64,000 nucleotides of DNA from Pseudomonas asuensis (GCF_014646755.1 NZ_BMNW01000003.1:248001-312000), one strand, 5' to 3'. Positions 42,295-53,919 are shown, counted from the stretch's first letter. Numbers and translations: made by a program. Notes: a model not told the origin generated them from the letters alone.

Positions 42295-43011
42295 TTAGCC
42301 TTGCTGACCTTTTACCGGCTTGCCATCAACGGAGCCATCTTCCAGCATGATCTGGTATTCCTTACCGTCGGTTTCCATCTGATACAGACGGACCAGCAGA
42401 TAATCCCAGTTTTTGGCAAACCATAGTTCAGTCTTGCGGTTACTCTTGGTAGGGTCTCGCACGCGCTCAACCTTGATGGCATCGATCAGACCCACCTTGG
42501 TGCGTACACGCTCCTCACCAATTACCCGGAAGTCATACGTGTCGATTTCATCGCCATCGACCACCTGATAACTCATGCTTTTCTTACCGTCGGCTACATC
42601 ATGCTGTAAGAGTAGCTGGTACGTGGATTTGTCTACCAGGCCACGATCCAGCGGCAGATTGACGGCATGACCTTTTTCGGAGCCAGTAACTTTCTTGGCA
42701 GTCCAGTCAAACGTCAGCTTGCTTTCACGGCTTTTGCCCAGGCCGTGCCGCGAGTAGTTGTAGCTTGTAGGAAGAAAGACTCCGCCCTCATAGCGGAACG
42801 TACTGGCTTCGGTCAGGCCTGCCACTAACATGGAGGCACTAAATTCAAGCTTCCAATTACCGTCCTGTTGTTGGGTCAGATGCCGCTCGGCTGAGCCGCT
42901 CATGGGCATCTGCTTCCAGTCGGCGGTGTAACTGGCGTCAAAGGGTTTAAGGTCGAACGCATGGGCAGGCAGGGCCAGCGCAAATGCGATCAGGCACAAC
43001 AATCGTCGCAT
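42295..43011 (-). CDS. DUF3108 domain periplasmic protein
   Basis: I start this at ATG 43011, with TAGGAG upstream, giving 238 residues and a clean signal peptide (MRRLLCLIAFALALPAHAFD). The frame is open 19 codons further, but that part lacks a signal. The mature part has the beta-rich DUF3108 pattern (FDASYTADWKQMPMSGSAER near residue 25, QLLLQHDVADGKKSMSYQVVDG near 130, KTELWFAKNWDYLLVRLYQ near 190). The family is periplasmic with no established function. It follows purN by 13 bases and probably belongs to the purMN transcript; a strong terminator follows. Confidence 0.85.
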   Translation of the reverse strand: MRRLLCLIAFALALPAHAFDLKPFDASYTADWKQMPMSGSAERHLTQQQDGNWKLEFSASMLVAGLTEASTFRYEGGVFLPTSYNYSRHGLGKSRESKLTFDWTAKKVTGSEKGHAVNLPLDRGLVDKSTYQLLLQHDVADGKKSMSYQVVDGDEIDTYDFRVIGEERVRTKVGLIDAIKVERVRDPTKSNRKTELWFAKNWDYLLVRLYQMETDGKEYQIMLEDGSVDGKPVKGQQG

Positions 43012-43024
43012 GGGGATGTTTCTC

Positions 43025-43675
43025 CTAGGATCGAATGACATGTCCAGTATCCGGCAACAGCTGGTCATCTAGTTCAGCGCCTCGTTCAGTCAAGCGCAGC
43101 CGCCCTTGGGCGAACCAGCTAACAGCCAGAGGATAAATCACATGTTCCTGTTCGTGAACGCGCTGTGCCAGTGTTTCCGCGGTGTCGCCGGCATGGATGG
43201 GAACAACGGCCTGTACGACTACTGGGCCGCCATCAAGCTCTTCGGTAACGAAATGAACACTACAACCATGCTCCAGATCACCTGCGTCCAGGGCTCGTTG
43301 GTGCGTACGTAGACCGGTATAGAGCGGCAATAGGGAAGGATGGATATTAAGCAGGCAGCCCTTGTAATGGGTTACGAAACGTTCAGTCAGAATACGCATG
43401 AACCCAGCCAATACAAGCAGATCTGGCTCGAAACGATCTATCAGTTCGATAAGAGCTGCATCGAACGCTTGACGATCAGTAAATTGCGTATGATCAAGAG
43501 CGTGCGCTTCGATACCTGCTTGTCGAGCACGCTCCAATCCATAGGCATCCGCGCGGTTGGAAACCACCGCGCGGATTTGGATAGGCGTATCCGGCCTGGC
43601 CGAGGCATCGATTAGCGCCTGCAGATTGCTGCCGGCGCCAGAGATCAAGACCACGACATTACAGCGTGCAGGCAT
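43025..43675 (-). CDS. purN: Phosphoribosylglycinamide formyltransferase
   Basis: PurN transfers a formyl group from 10-formyl-tetrahydrofolate to GAR, step 3 of purine synthesis. The 216 residues show VVLISGAGSNLQALID near residue 7 (phosphate loop), LAGFMRILTERFV near 88 and the catalytic stretch LLNIHPSLLPLYTGLRTHQR near 107 with Asn, His and, in EELDGGPVVVQA near 143, Asp. The start codon overlaps the purM stop by one base (TAATG), so the pair is translationally coupled, as usual in pseudomonads. Confidence 0.96.
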   Translation of the reverse strand: MPARCNVVVLISGAGSNLQALIDASARPDTPIQIRAVVSNRADAYGLERARQAGIEAHALDHTQFTDRQAFDAALIELIDRFEPDLLVLAGFMRILTERFVTHYKGCLLNIHPSLLPLYTGLRTHQRALDAGDLEHGCSVHFVTEELDGGPVVVQAVVPIHAGDTAETLAQRVHEQEHVIYPLAVSWFAQGRLRLTERGAELDDQLLPDTGHVIRS

Positions 43676-44733
43676 TAGTGAGTCTTCAGGTTATTCAGCA
43701 CAACGCGTGGCGCGCTTTCTTCGCAGGCATCGATCCGGCCAATTACCCAAGGTTGCTCGCCAGCATCACGTAGCGTGCTTAGTGCTTTTTCGACATGCTC
43801 TTGCGCGACGCAGATGACCATGCCAACACCACAGTTCAGGACCCGGTGCATTTCTGTCTCGTCTACGTTGCCCTGCTGTTGCAGCCAGTCGAATACGGCT
43901 GGACGCGTCCAGCTGTTTACGTCAATGACTGCTTGAGCTCCCTCAGGTAATACGCGTGGGATGTTTTCAAGCAGGCCACCGCCAGTAATATGCGCCATGG
44001 CTTTTACCGCGCCTGTATCCTTGATCAGCTTGAGCAATGGCTTGACGTAGATACGTGTCGGAGCCATCAGAAGATCGGTCAACGGCTTGCCTTCGAGCTG
44101 AATGGTCTCGATATCGGCACCGGCTACTTCGATAATCTTGCGGACCAGGGAATAACCATTGGAGTGTGGGCCGGAGGAGGGCAGCGCGATCAACGCATCG
44201 CCGGTCGCTACCTTGGAACCGTCGATGATTTCGGCTTTTTCCACCACACCTACGCAGAAGCCGGCCAGATCGTAATCTTCACCTTCGTACATGCCCGGCA
44301 TCTCGGCTGTTTCGCCGCCAACCAGTGCACATCCAGCCTGCTCGCAACCTTCGCCGATGCCGGTGACTACCTGAGCGGCTACGTCAACATTCAGTTTGCC
44401 AGTGGCGTAGTAATCCAGGAAAAACAGGGGTTCGGCGCCGCAAACAACGAGGTCATTCACGCACATGGCAACCAGGTCGATACCAATGCTGTCGTGCTTT
44501 TTCAGGTTCATCGCCAGGCGAAGCTTGGTGCCGACACCGTCTGTGCCTGATACCAGAACCGGCTGCTTATAACCGGCCGGGATTTCACAGAGGGCACCAA
44601 AACCACCGAGGCCGCCCATGACTTCCGGGCGGGCAGTACGCTTGGCGACGCCTTTGATGCGTTCAACCAGGGCTTCGCCTGCGTCGATATCCACACCGGC
44701 GTCCTTGTAGCTCAACGAGGGTTGCTTGCTCAT
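43675..44733 (-). CDS. purM: Phosphoribosylformylglycinamidine cyclo-ligase
   Basis: PurM (AIR synthetase) closes the imidazole ring in step 5 of purine synthesis using ATP. The 352 residues include [20 protein letters not shown] at the start, [20 protein letters not shown] near residue 60, [20 protein letters not shown] near 87, [14 protein letters not shown] near 137 and [20 protein letters not shown] near 247. These are the conserved glycine-rich and acidic blocks of the family. It is the first gene of the purM-purN-DUF3108 transcript. Confidence 0.97.
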   Translation of the reverse strand: MSKQPSLSYKDAGVDIDAGEALVERIKGVAKRTARPEVMGGLGGFGALCEIPAGYKQPVLVSGTDGVGTKLRLAMNLKKHDSIGIDLVAMCVNDLVVCGAEPLFFLDYYATGKLNVDVAAQVVTGIGEGCEQAGCALVGGETAEMPGMYEGEDYDLAGFCVGVVEKAEIIDGSKVATGDALIALPSSGPHSNGYSLVRKIIEVAGADIETIQLEGKPLTDLLMAPTRIYVKPLLKLIKDTGAVKAMAHITGGGLLENIPRVLPEGAQAVIDVNSWTRPAVFDWLQQQGNVDETEMHRVLNCGVGMVICVAQEHVEKALSTLRDAGEQPWVIGRIDACEESAPRVVLNNLKTH

Positions 44734-45026
44734 GAATCCAGGCCTTTTAAAAATGCTGCGAAACAGGCTATGCCGCGGGCACAGCTTTTGAGAGGCAGCG
44801 ATTTTACCAGAAGCAATCGAGAAACGGCGGTTCCTGACGTTGCACTCTCTGCCATGATCTAACCTTGTCAGGCTTATTCAGCTTTTATTCAGTCACAAAG
44901 GACCCTTTAGCTGTAAAGCACGGTCTGATTTCATTGTGATGTTGCACATAACCTGTCCCCAGGCTTGCCGCCGGGCAGGGCGCCTTTTAAGGTATGCCTC
45001 TTCGTTCCTGCTTGCCGAGACTTTAC

Positions 45027-46076
45027 ATGCGCCGTTTTGCCTTTCTGCTTACGCTCTGCCTGCCCTTGCTGAGCCAGTCTGCTTCAGCAGCCTTGGTGGA
45101 AGGTCTTTACCAAGTACGCGAGCCAGTTACCTCCCAGCAACCCGCTGAGCGCGACGCTGCGCTGAGGCGCGCCTTGCAGGATCTGGTGGTTCGATTGACC
45201 GGTGATACAAATGCCGCCCAAAACGCTACGTTATCCGAGTCGGTCAAGAATCCCCAGCAGTTGATTACTCAATACAGTTTCGACGCAGGCCCGCCCGCGG
45301 TGCTGGTCGTTAACTTTGATCCTGTATCTGTTAACCGTGCCCTGACGCAAGCAGGTCTCCCTATCTGGGGGGCCAATCGCCCCTCTGTCATGGTCTGGTG
45401 GTTGAATGACTCTGATGGTGGCAGCGCTCTGGTTGGCGACAGCCAGCCTGCTGCTGCTCCGCTGCAACGGGCAGCCCAAGACAGCGGATTGCCGCTGGTC
45501 CTACCGCTGGCCGACCTTAGCGAACAGTTAGTAGGTACGGCTGAAAATATCGACTCCGGTAAACCAGACGCCTTGAGCGAGGCCTCCAAACGTTACAACA
45601 GTGATGTCCTGCTTGCTGTTCATGCCAGGCAGTCTGGTGGCTCATGGCAGGCTCAGTGGCGTATGTGGCAAGGAAGTAACTCGGCCCAAGGCACTGCTCA
45701 GGGGGCCGATCCTGATGCCTTGGCCAGCACCATTATGCAGGAGCTGAGTACGCGTCTGGCCAAGCAGTTCATTACCAAGCCAGGTTCTACCCAAGCACTG
45801 ACACTGGTCGTTGATAACGCTAATTTCGAGCGCTACTCTCAACTTCAAAAGCTGCTTGAACCTATGGGTGCCCGGCTGCTGAAGGCAGAGAACGGGCAGC
45901 TTCGCTATCAGCTGACGGCTAATCCTGATCAACTCCATGCTCAGCTGGGGTTGGCTAATCTGGAGCAGTCATCTGCACCGGTTGATGCCAACGCACCTGT
46001 TGCTGCACCCGCCGCGCCCAGCGCCTCTCAATCGCCTGCATCCGCACAGCAGGTGCTTTATTATCGCTGGCATTGA
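45027..46076 (+). CDS. DUF2066 domain periplasmic protein
   Basis: I place the start at ATG 45027, giving 349 residues with a signal peptide (MRRFAFLLTLCLPLLSQSASA); an upstream in-frame ATG lacks a signal. The mature N-terminus (ALVEGLYQVREPVTSQQPAERDAALRRALQDLVVRLTGD) is the DUF2066 pattern, and the C-terminus is Ala/Pro-rich and probably disordered. The function is not known. It lies between purM (divergent) and the AI-2E-type permease, the same neighbours as in other pseudomonads. Confidence 0.85.
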   Translation: MRRFAFLLTLCLPLLSQSASAALVEGLYQVREPVTSQQPAERDAALRRALQDLVVRLTGDTNAAQNATLSESVKNPQQLITQYSFDAGPPAVLVVNFDPVSVNRALTQAGLPIWGANRPSVMVWWLNDSDGGSALVGDSQPAAAPLQRAAQDSGLPLVLPLADLSEQLVGTAENIDSGKPDALSEASKRYNSDVLLAVHARQSGGSWQAQWRMWQGSNSAQGTAQGADPDALASTIMQELSTRLAKQFITKPGSTQALTLVVDNANFERYSQLQKLLEPMGARLLKAENGQLRYQLTANPDQLHAQLGLANLEQSSAPVDANAPVAAPAAPSASQSPASAQQVLYYRWH

Positions 46077-46130
46077 TCTGCCGCCTCGCTAAGGAATGGC
46101 GTTATAACAAGCAGATCCTGTAATTGATCC

Positions 46131-46163
46131 AAGCCGCCCGGCTCGCGTCTGGCGGCTTTCTTT
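46131..46163 (+). terminator. Terminator after the DUF2066 gene
   Basis: AAGCCGCC / GGCGGCTT form an 8-bp stem with a 12-base loop followed by TCTTT, 30 bases before the next gene. Confidence 0.75.
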
Positions 46164-46192
46164 ATGCACGAATTATCTAGCGAGAAATAAAC

Positions 46193-47284
46193 ATGACGAC
46201 ACGCCGCTGGTATGTCATAGGCGGGCTGGCCGTTTTGCTGTGGTTGTTACATTCAGTACAGCCCATTCTGTCTCCCTTCTTGATCAGTATGTTGCTGGCC
46301 TACCTGGGTGATCCCCTAGTGGATCGCCTGGAGCGATGGGGGCTCTCCCGTACAGTGGCTGTGCTTGCAGTGTATTTAGCCTTTTTACTGGTTTTGCTGG
46401 GCATGCTGCTTGTTATCGTGCCTATGCTGGTTAGACAGTTCATCCGCCTCTATGAGCTGATGCCGGCCATATTGGACTGGCTCCAGTTCACGGCATTGCC
46501 CTGGATTCAAATAAAGCTGGGACTGGCGGATAGCTTCTGGCGCTTTGATCGCATCAAGGCAGTCTTGACCAGCCATCTGGATCGTACAGGCGATATCGTA
46601 GGTATTGTCCTTGCCCAGGCGACCTCTTCAAGCCTTGCCCTGTTGGCTTGGTTGGGGAATACATTATTGATTCCAGTCGTAAGCTTTTACCTGTTACGCG
46701 ATTGGGATGTGATGGTTGGTAAGCTCAGAGGCCTGCTCCCACGTCGACACGAAGGCTTGGTGACACGGCTGCTCAGTGACTGTCATGAGGTGCTGGGCGC
46801 CTTCTTGCGAGGACAGCTCATGGTCATGCTTGGACTTGGGATCATTTATGCCGGCGGGCTGATGTTGGTGGGGCTTGAGCTGGGCCTATTGATTGGCCTG
46901 CTGGCAGGGCTTGCCAGTATCGTCCCGTATATGGGATTCGCGGTCGGTATCACCGCTGCCATGGCAGCCGGATTCTTCCAGTTTGGTCTCGACTGGTATC
47001 CCCTGTTAGGTATTCTCGCTGTATTTGTCTTCGGACAGATGATCGAGGGAATGGTGTTAACGCCACTTTTGGTTGGGGATCGTATTGGCCTGCATCCCGT
47101 TGCGGTCATCTTTGCTGTTCTAGCGGGTGGTCAACTGTTTGGTTTCAGCGGTATTCTTCTCGCGTTACCCGTGGCCGCCGTCTTGATGGTTGTGCTGCGC
47201 CATATCCATGATTTGTATAAACTTTCCGACCTTTACTCCAAGCCCGGTCAACCTAAATCCAGCGAGCCGCCAGACACGGCATGA
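46193..47284 (+). CDS. AI-2E family transporter (PerM-like)
   Basis: This 363-residue inner-membrane protein has about eight membrane segments and the family's conserved pieces: LHSVQPILSPFLISMLLAYLGDPLVDRLERWG near the N-terminus, LLRDWDVMVGKLRGLLPRRH near residue 168 and FVFGQMIEGMVLTPLLVGDRIGLHP near 278. PerM/TqsA-type proteins are linked to export of small molecules or ions; for this branch the substrate is unknown. Its stop overlaps the hda start by 4 bp. Confidence 0.92.
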   Translation: MTTRRWYVIGGLAVLLWLLHSVQPILSPFLISMLLAYLGDPLVDRLERWGLSRTVAVLAVYLAFLLVLLGMLLVIVPMLVRQFIRLYELMPAILDWLQFTALPWIQIKLGLADSFWRFDRIKAVLTSHLDRTGDIVGIVLAQATSSSLALLAWLGNTLLIPVVSFYLLRDWDVMVGKLRGLLPRRHEGLVTRLLSDCHEVLGAFLRGQLMVMLGLGIIYAGGLMLVGLELGLLIGLLAGLASIVPYMGFAVGITAAMAAGFFQFGLDWYPLLGILAVFVFGQMIEGMVLTPLLVGDRIGLHPVAVIFAVLAGGQLFGFSGILLALPVAAVLMVVLRHIHDLYKLSDLYSKPGQPKSSEPPDTA

Positions 47285-47985
47285 AACCGATACAGTTACC
47301 CCTGGGTGTGCGTCTGCGTGATGACGCCACCTTTGCCAATTATTATCCCGGCGCCAATGCAGCGGCGCTGGGTTATGTCGAGCGCCTATGTGAGCTGGAT
47401 GCAGGTTGGGCCGAAAGCCTTATCTACCTCTGGGGTACCGAGGGTGCTGGGCGTAGCCATTTAATGCAGGCTGCCTGTCTGCGTTTCTATCAAATGGGAG
47501 AGCAGGCTGTTTACCTGCCCATGGCCGAACTCTCTGGGTACGGAACTGCACTGTTTGAAAACCTTGAACAGTGTGAGCTGGTTTGTCTGGATGATCTGGA
47601 TGCTCTGGCAGGTAAGCGTGAGTGGGAAGAGGCGATGTTTCACCTCTTCAATCGTGTGCGAGATGCAGGAAAGCGACTCTTGCTGTCCGGTTCCAAGCCT
47701 CCACGGTCTCTACCCATCAAGCTGCCGGACCTCAAGTCGCGGCTTACCATGGCGCTGGTCTTTCAGCTTCAGCCTCTGTCGGACGAAGATAAGCTACGTG
47801 CACTGCAATTGCGCGCCTCTCGGCGAGGTCTGCATCTGAACGAAGAAGTAGGGCGCTATATCCTGACACGCGGCTCGCGGAGCATGAGTTCCTTGTTTGA
47901 CGTACTGGAGCGCCTGGATCATGCGTCTTTGCAGGCTCGTCGCAAGCTCACCATTCCCTTCGTTAAAGAAATCATGGATTGGTGA
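47281..47985 (+). CDS. hda: DnaA regulatory inactivator Hda
   Basis: Hda, together with the DNA-loaded sliding clamp, stimulates hydrolysis of ATP bound to DnaA and so prevents repeated initiation of replication. The 234-residue AAA+ protein starts with a clamp-binding motif (QLPLGV), then LRDDATFANYYPGANAAAL, the Hda-type P-loop WGTEGAGRSHLMQAA near residue 52, CLDDLDALAG near 102 (Walker B) and LPIKLPDLKSRLTMALVFQLQ (box VII region) near 142. It overlaps the permease gene by 4 bp. Confidence 0.95.
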   Translation: MKPIQLPLGVRLRDDATFANYYPGANAAALGYVERLCELDAGWAESLIYLWGTEGAGRSHLMQAACLRFYQMGEQAVYLPMAELSGYGTALFENLEQCELVCLDDLDALAGKREWEEAMFHLFNRVRDAGKRLLLSGSKPPRSLPIKLPDLKSRLTMALVFQLQPLSDEDKLRALQLRASRRGLHLNEEVGRYILTRGSRSMSSLFDVLERLDHASLQARRKLTIPFVKEIMDW

Positions 47986-48020
47986 GTCGCGACCTATCTA
48001 CCGCTATGCAACTAAGCGCA

Positions 48021-48973
<953 letters not shown>

Positions 48974-49090
48974 TGAAAAGGTCGCATCGTTATGGAAGTG
49001 ACAGCTATTCTAACGGGCCTCCGGTGGTCTGAACGAGCTTTGTACCGGGTAATTGGGTTCACGACGATTAACGCACGCTGAGGAAAGAAG

Positions 49091-50341
49091 ATGCGTCAGC
49101 GCCTAAGCGATACATTTGAGTGGGGCCGTTTTCTGGTCAAACGGTTTCTGAGCGACAGAGCGCCCAACAATGCGGCCGCTCTGACATATACCACTCTGTT
49201 TGCTGTTGTCCCCATCATGACAGTGACGTTTGCAATGCTTTCGACTATTCCCGCCTTTCAGGGGACGGAGGAGCAAATACAGGTCTTTATTTTCCGTAAC
49301 TTTGTTCCTTCGACAGGCGAAACCCTGGAAGAGCATCTGCGTGGGTTCATCGAGCAGGCACGCCATCTGACATGGCTGGGCGTTGCATTGTTGGCAGTGA
49401 CATCCTTGACCATGCTCGTAACGATCGAGAAAACGTTTAACGATATCTGGCGGGTTTCTCAGCCGCGCAGGGGGATGTCCAGCTTCCTCTTATACTGGGC
49501 AATTCTTAGTCTTGGGCCGCTTCTCTTAGGTGCAGGCTTTGCCATTAGTACGTATATCGCTTCGCTGTCGATGATGTCTGGCCGATACGCAATGATGGGA
49601 ACCGCTGTCCTGCTTAAGTTTATGCCGCTGCTCTTTAGCATGGCGGCTTTCACATTACTTTATGCAGCAGTACCTAATACGCGTGTTCCACTCAAACATG
49701 CCTTGGTGGGAGGCATCTTTACTTCGGTATTATTCGAGGCGGCCAAGTCGCTGTTTGGCTTGTATGTCATGTTTTTTCCGGGCTACAAGCTGATCTATGG
49801 TGCCTTTGCGACCATTCCGCTCTTTCTGGTTTGGATTTACGTATCCTGGCTGATTGTTCTTTTCGGCGCTGAGCTGGTTTGCAATCTTTCATCATCCAAG
49901 CAATGGCGTCGGCAGCCGATACCAACCTTTCTTGTGTTATTAGGGGTGCTTCGTGTCTTTCTGGATCGCCAGCAGACAGGTTCCTCGCTTGATCTCGTCG
50001 AAATCCAGAAAAGCGGTTGGAAACTACCTGAAGATCAATGGCAGCCGATCCTTGATTTTCTCAAGAAAGAAAAATTGGTGTGTCATGCCAGTAATGGCAA
50101 ATGGGTACTGTGCCGTGATCTCAATACATTCACACTGACGCAACTGATGGAAAAGAGCCCATGGCATCTGCCGGGCCCGGATCGTCTTCCCGCAGTCGAA
50201 CGCTGCACAGGCGACTGGTATCCTCCCTTGGTTGAGGCGCTTAAGCAGCTTCATGACCAACGAGATCGCCTGCTGGGCGGCAGTCTCGCTCAGTGGTTAA
50301 AGCCTGAGCCCAAATCAATTCCTCTTATGGAGTCAACGTGA
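49091..50341 (+). CDS. YihY/BrkB (UPF0761) family membrane protein
   Basis: This 416-residue inner-membrane protein has six membrane segments in the first 270 residues, with the family blocks [20 protein letters not shown] near residue 28, [20 protein letters not shown] near 116 and [20 protein letters not shown] near 245. A C-terminal soluble part (about 280-400) resembles a winged helix. It was once called ribonuclease BN, which is now known to be wrong; a role in export or barrier function is suspected. Its stop overlaps the next gene by 4 bp (GTGA). Confidence 0.92.
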   Translation: MRQRLSDTFEWGRFLVKRFLSDRAPNNAAALTYTTLFAVVPIMTVTFAMLSTIPAFQGTEEQIQVFIFRNFVPSTGETLEEHLRGFIEQARHLTWLGVALLAVTSLTMLVTIEKTFNDIWRVSQPRRGMSSFLLYWAILSLGPLLLGAGFAISTYIASLSMMSGRYAMMGTAVLLKFMPLLFSMAAFTLLYAAVPNTRVPLKHALVGGIFTSVLFEAAKSLFGLYVMFFPGYKLIYGAFATIPLFLVWIYVSWLIVLFGAELVCNLSSSKQWRRQPIPTFLVLLGVLRVFLDRQQTGSSLDLVEIQKSGWKLPEDQWQPILDFLKKEKLVCHASNGKWVLCRDLNTFTLTQLMEKSPWHLPGPDRLPAVERCTGDWYPPLVEALKQLHDQRDRLLGGSLAQWLKPEPKSIPLMEST

Positions 50342-50802
50342 TTACCAAAGCATTACGTGTCGGCCTGTTCGCCGTTAGTTTGTTGCTGGTAGCCTGTGCG
50401 CCTGACCACGGGAACGATCAGTATGGACACAAGATTGACAGCGCTCAGCTTGAGGGGCGGTGGTTGGTTATTAATTACTGGGCAGAGTGGTGTGGGCCTT
50501 GTCACAAGGAGATTCCTGAGCTCAACGCCTTGGCTAAAACCAATCCCGAAATAAGAGTACTAGGCGTTAATTATGATCATCTGGAGGGGGATTCCCTTCT
50601 TAAAAGTACGGAAAAGATGGGTATTCAATACACCGTTTTCCAGGATGATCCAGCTACGCTTTTTTCGTTGCCTGTTAGTAACGTACTCCCGGCTACTTAT
50701 CTGGTTGACCCGCAGGGTCAGTATAGAGAAAAGCTTGTAGGCGAACAGACAGCTACAGCCATACAGGCACGTATCGCTGAATTGGAGAAGAAAGGGCAGT
50801 GA
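50338..50802 (+). CDS. TlpA-like thioredoxin-fold lipoprotein
   Basis: This 154-residue protein starts with GTG at 50338 and has a lipoprotein signal ([10 protein letters not shown], lipidated Cys20), so it is anchored in the periplasm. The thioredoxin fold has the active site [20 protein letters not shown] near residue 42 and the cis-proline region [17 protein letters not shown] near 110. It is a TlpA/ResA-type thiol oxidoreductase, probably reducing, but the partner is unknown. It lies in a three-gene operon with the YihY-like protein and acylphosphatase, overlapping both by 4 bp. Confidence 0.92.
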   Translation: MITKALRVGLFAVSLLLVACAPDHGNDQYGHKIDSAQLEGRWLVINYWAEWCGPCHKEIPELNALAKTNPEIRVLGVNYDHLEGDSLLKSTEKMGIQYTVFQDDPATLFSLPVSNVLPATYLVDPQGQYREKLVGEQTATAIQARIAELEKKGQ

Positions 50803-51074
50803 GCAGGCTGGCAAAGCATATTTACGTCGACGGGGTGGTGCAGGGCGTTCATTACCGGGAAAGCACCCGGGAAGAGGCGGAGCGTCTAGGCATCACTGGC
50901 TGGGTAAAAAACTTGAGCGATGGACGTGTCGAGATAAAGGCAGAAGGAGAGCCAGAAGCGCTGGAGCAATTTCTGGTATGGCTTCATCATGGTCCTGCCC
51001 ATGCACGTGTTAATCAGGTAGCAATTCAGGATCATTCCCTGTTAGGTCTGAATGACTTTATAGTCCAGCGCTAA
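50799..51074 (+). CDS. acyP: Acylphosphatase
   Basis: This 91-residue enzyme hydrolyses acyl phosphates such as carbamoyl phosphate. It starts with GTG at 50799, overlapping the thioredoxin-like gene. The catalytic residues are the Arg in VDGVVQGVHYRESTREEAE near residue 21 and the Asn in GITGWVKNLSDGRVEI near 40, in the usual spacing. The usual VQGVxFR motif reads VQGVHYR, a conservative change. Confidence 0.95.
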   Translation: MSRLAKHIYVDGVVQGVHYRESTREEAERLGITGWVKNLSDGRVEIKAEGEPEALEQFLVWLHHGPAHARVNQVAIQDHSLLGLNDFIVQR

Positions 51075-51088
51075 GGTTTTACGGATGC

Positions 51089-52036
51089 TTACTGCGTAAT
51101 TGTCCTGTGTGTTCCGGTCGCTTTGGCTAGTGCCTCAACAAACTCTTTTTGCAGATCCGGATCATTTTGGCTTAGCTCAATCAGATTCTGTTCCAGCTCG
51201 CTGGATTCTTCCTCCAGCCCTAATTCTGATAAGCGCTTTACGCGATGAACCCAACGGGAAACATCATCCTCCTCAAGGTCATCATAAATAAGCTCATGAG
51301 CTTCCAGGAGCTTGCTGCGCAGGTTACGGCTTACGGTAAGCGTACGCTCGGCCCTGGCATTGTCTTCAGGAGCCGTAACGCTAATATCGAGCTTGCCAAC
51401 TCCGCTGATGTCCTGGCCTGCAAAAGGATCTTCAAGAAGATTCAAGCGCAAAAAGCCGTTTGGATCAGTTAGCAGCTCATAGCGAGCCTTGCCTGCTCTG
51501 ATCTCAACAGGGCGCTCCGCCCATGGGAGGCTGGTGTACTCCACTCGCTTGTCGAGCTGCTTCTCATCGATGCTGGCCAGGTTTTGCTCGGAGCGGCCGT
51601 TGGACGCAACGTTCATGAACGGATTAAGTCCATCCAGCCCGTATACGACCAGTCCATGGGTCGCGCTTTCAGGAAGGCTGCCGAGAAGGGGGACATTAAG
51701 TATATTGGCGCCTATGCCTGCCACTAGCGTCACAGCGCCTAGCGGGATCTCATAAAGCTCCCGCCAGGGCTGATAAGGTGTATACCGATCGTAATGGCGC
51801 GTGACTTCAAAGTCCGTCACTTCATACTGGTGTTGATCAAGTACCTTTATACGTCGCTGTGGTAACTCAAGTACCTCTTTTTCGCCAGCATTGATCTGCA
51901 GGCTGTGTTCAATCAGCTTACGATCGACACGTTCCTCATGCTCACTGCGTTGCGGTAGATGATTGGCGCAACCAGAAAGCACCGTCACGCCGGCCAGCGT
52001 GACGGGAAGGAGAAAAGAAGTACTTCGTACAGGCAT
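51089..52036 (-). CDS. Conserved lipoprotein, unknown function
   Basis: This 315-residue protein has a lipoprotein signal (LLPVTLAGVTVLSGC, Cys23). The mature part is mixed: TDFEVTRHYDRYTPYQPWRE near residue 75, a hydrophobic stretch IPLGAVTLVAGIGANILNVPLL near 96, and a charged helical C-terminus (EDDVSRWVHRVKRLSELGLEEES). I do not recognise a domain. It starts 8 bases after the proS stop, so it is cotranscribed with proS; a lipoprotein in the same place occurs in other pseudomonads (PA0955 position, from memory). Confidence 0.85.
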   Translation of the reverse strand: MPVRSTSFLLPVTLAGVTVLSGCANHLPQRSEHEERVDRKLIEHSLQINAGEKEVLELPQRRIKVLDQHQYEVTDFEVTRHYDRYTPYQPWRELYEIPLGAVTLVAGIGANILNVPLLGSLPESATHGLVVYGLDGLNPFMNVASNGRSEQNLASIDEKQLDKRVEYTSLPWAERPVEIRAGKARYELLTDPNGFLRLNLLEDPFAGQDISGVGKLDISVTAPEDNARAERTLTVSRNLRSKLLEAHELIYDDLEEDDVSRWVHRVKRLSELGLEEESSELEQNLIELSQNDPDLQKEFVEALAKATGTHRTITQ

Positions 52037-52044
52037 GGCGTGGC

Positions 52045-53760
52045 TCAGCGATTAATGCGTGCTTCCAGAAATGGCAGCAATTCATCGATCGGCACGTTCT
52101 GGTTGTCCTGCTCGCGGCGTCCTTTGTACTCATAAGTACCTTCGGCCAAGCCACGATCACCTACCACGATCCGATGAGGAATGCCGATCAATTCCATATC
52201 AGCGAATTTGACGCCGGGACTCGTCTTTTTGTCACGGTCATCCAGCAGGACTTCATAACCAGCAGCTGTCAGCTGCTGATAAAGCTGATCTGTTGCTTCC
52301 CGTACACGCTCGTTTTCGTATTTCAATGGGATTAAGGCAATGTGGAACGGGGTAAGCGCGTCAGGCCAGAGGATGCCCCGCTCGTCATGATTTTGCTCAA
52401 TAGCAGCCGCCACAACACGTGACACGCCGATGCCGTAACAACCCATAGTCAGCTTGACAGGCTTTCCTTGTTCGCTCAGAACAGTCAGGTTCATCGCTTC
52501 GCTGTACTTGGTGCCAAGCTGGAAGATATGACCTACCTCGATACCACGCTTGATGACCAGGGTGCCTTTGCCATCTGGGCTTGGGTCACCCGCAACGACA
52601 TTGCGCAGATCAGCGACTTCAGGTAGTGGTAAATCACGCTCCCAGTTCACGCCAAAGTAGTGCTTGTCCTCAATGTTTGCACCTGCCGCAAAGTCACTCA
52701 TCATGGCAACCGAGCGATCAATAATGCAGGGCATCGGAAGGTTCAGCGGGCCTAAAGAGCCGGGACCTGCACCGATAGCCGCACGAACTTCAGCCTCGGT
52801 AGCAAATACCAGGGGGGCGGCGACAAGCTCATGATTGGCTGCCTTGATCTCGTTCAGTTCATGATCGCCACGAATGACCAGCGCAACCAGCGCGCCTTCT
52901 TCTACGCCATGCACAATCAATGTCTTGATTGTCTTTTCAATCGGCAGATTAAACTGTTCGACCAGGGCTGCGATGGTCTTGGTATCAGGTGTGTCGATCA
53001 GGCGAAGCTCTTCGGTAGCCGAACCGCGTGAGGTTTCACGAGGCAGTGCTTCGGCCTTTTCAATATTGGCGGCGTAATCGGAGCTTTCGCTGAAAACAAT
53101 ATCGTCCTCACCAGAGCCAGCCAGTACATGGAACTCATGGGAGCCACTGCCACCAATAGAGCCGTTATCGGCTTGAACAGGGCGGAAATTCAACCCGAGC
53201 CGAGTAAATACGTTGCAGTAAGCCTGATACATCCGATCATAAGTGTCTTGCAGCGACTCCTGAGTCATGTGGAAGGAGTAGGCATCCTTCATGACGAACT
53301 CACGCCCGCGCATCAGGCCAAAACGGGGGCGAATTTCATCCCGAAACTTGGTCTGGATTTGATACATATTGATCGGCAGCTGCTTATAGCTGTTGAGCTC
53401 GTTACGTGCCAGATCGGTAATGACTTCCTCGTGGGTTGGACCTACGCAAAAGTCGCGCTCATGGCGATCCTTGAGGCGGAGCAGTTCAGGGCCATACTGC
53501 TCCCAGCGGCCGGACTCCTGCCAGAGTTCTGCGGGCTGGATGGCTGGCATCAGCACCTCTAGTGCGCCAGCAGCATTCATCTCTTCGCGTACAACCGTTT
53601 CGACCTTGCGTAGCACGCGCAAGCCAAGTGGCAGCCAAGTGTAAAGGCCTGAAGCCAGCTTGCGGATCATACCGGCGCGTAGCAGGAGTTGATGGCTGAT
53701 GACAACGGCATCAGAAGGCGTTTCTTTCAGGGTAGAGAGAAGATACTGGCTAGTACGCAT
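52045..53760 (-). CDS. proS: Prolyl-tRNA synthetase (bacterial type)
   Basis: ProS charges tRNA-Pro. I start it at ATG 53760 ([20 protein letters not shown]), giving 571 residues, the standard length; the frame is open upstream only by chance. Class II motifs are the [20 protein letters not shown] region near residue 32, [21 protein letters not shown] near 100 with [26 protein letters not shown] near 145 (motif 2), and [22 protein letters not shown] near 440 (motif 3). The YbaK-like editing domain is inserted at about 225-405 ([12 protein letters not shown] region), and the anticodon domain is at the C-terminus. Confidence 0.97.
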   Translation of the reverse strand: MRTSQYLLSTLKETPSDAVVISHQLLLRAGMIRKLASGLYTWLPLGLRVLRKVETVVREEMNAAGALEVLMPAIQPAELWQESGRWEQYGPELLRLKDRHERDFCVGPTHEEVITDLARNELNSYKQLPINMYQIQTKFRDEIRPRFGLMRGREFVMKDAYSFHMTQESLQDTYDRMYQAYCNVFTRLGLNFRPVQADNGSIGGSGSHEFHVLAGSGEDDIVFSESSDYAANIEKAEALPRETSRGSATEELRLIDTPDTKTIAALVEQFNLPIEKTIKTLIVHGVEEGALVALVIRGDHELNEIKAANHELVAAPLVFATEAEVRAAIGAGPGSLGPLNLPMPCIIDRSVAMMSDFAAGANIEDKHYFGVNWERDLPLPEVADLRNVVAGDPSPDGKGTLVIKRGIEVGHIFQLGTKYSEAMNLTVLSEQGKPVKLTMGCYGIGVSRVVAAAIEQNHDERGILWPDALTPFHIALIPLKYENERVREATDQLYQQLTAAGYEVLLDDRDKKTSPGVKFADMELIGIPHRIVVGDRGLAEGTYEYKGRREQDNQNVPIDELLPFLEARINR

Positions 53761-53869
53761 GAGGGCAGGTCTTTTCTGATCAGCGAAAACTGCATTGTAC
53801 GGTGGGCTTTCGTAACCGTACAGGCGAGAGGAGCAACCGCCATAGGGAAGTGCACGCAGCGGTAAAAAT

Positions 53870-53896
53870 AAAATGCCCGGCATGGCCGGGCATTTT
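53870..53896. terminator. Bidirectional terminator between porin and proS
   Basis: AAAATGCCCGGC / GCCGGGCATTTT form a perfect 12-bp stem around a 3-base centre. It lies 24 bases after the porin stop on the minus strand and prevents read-through into proS. Confidence 0.88.
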
Positions 53897-53919
53897 AAAT
53901 GTTGCTGATGATTTCTGTA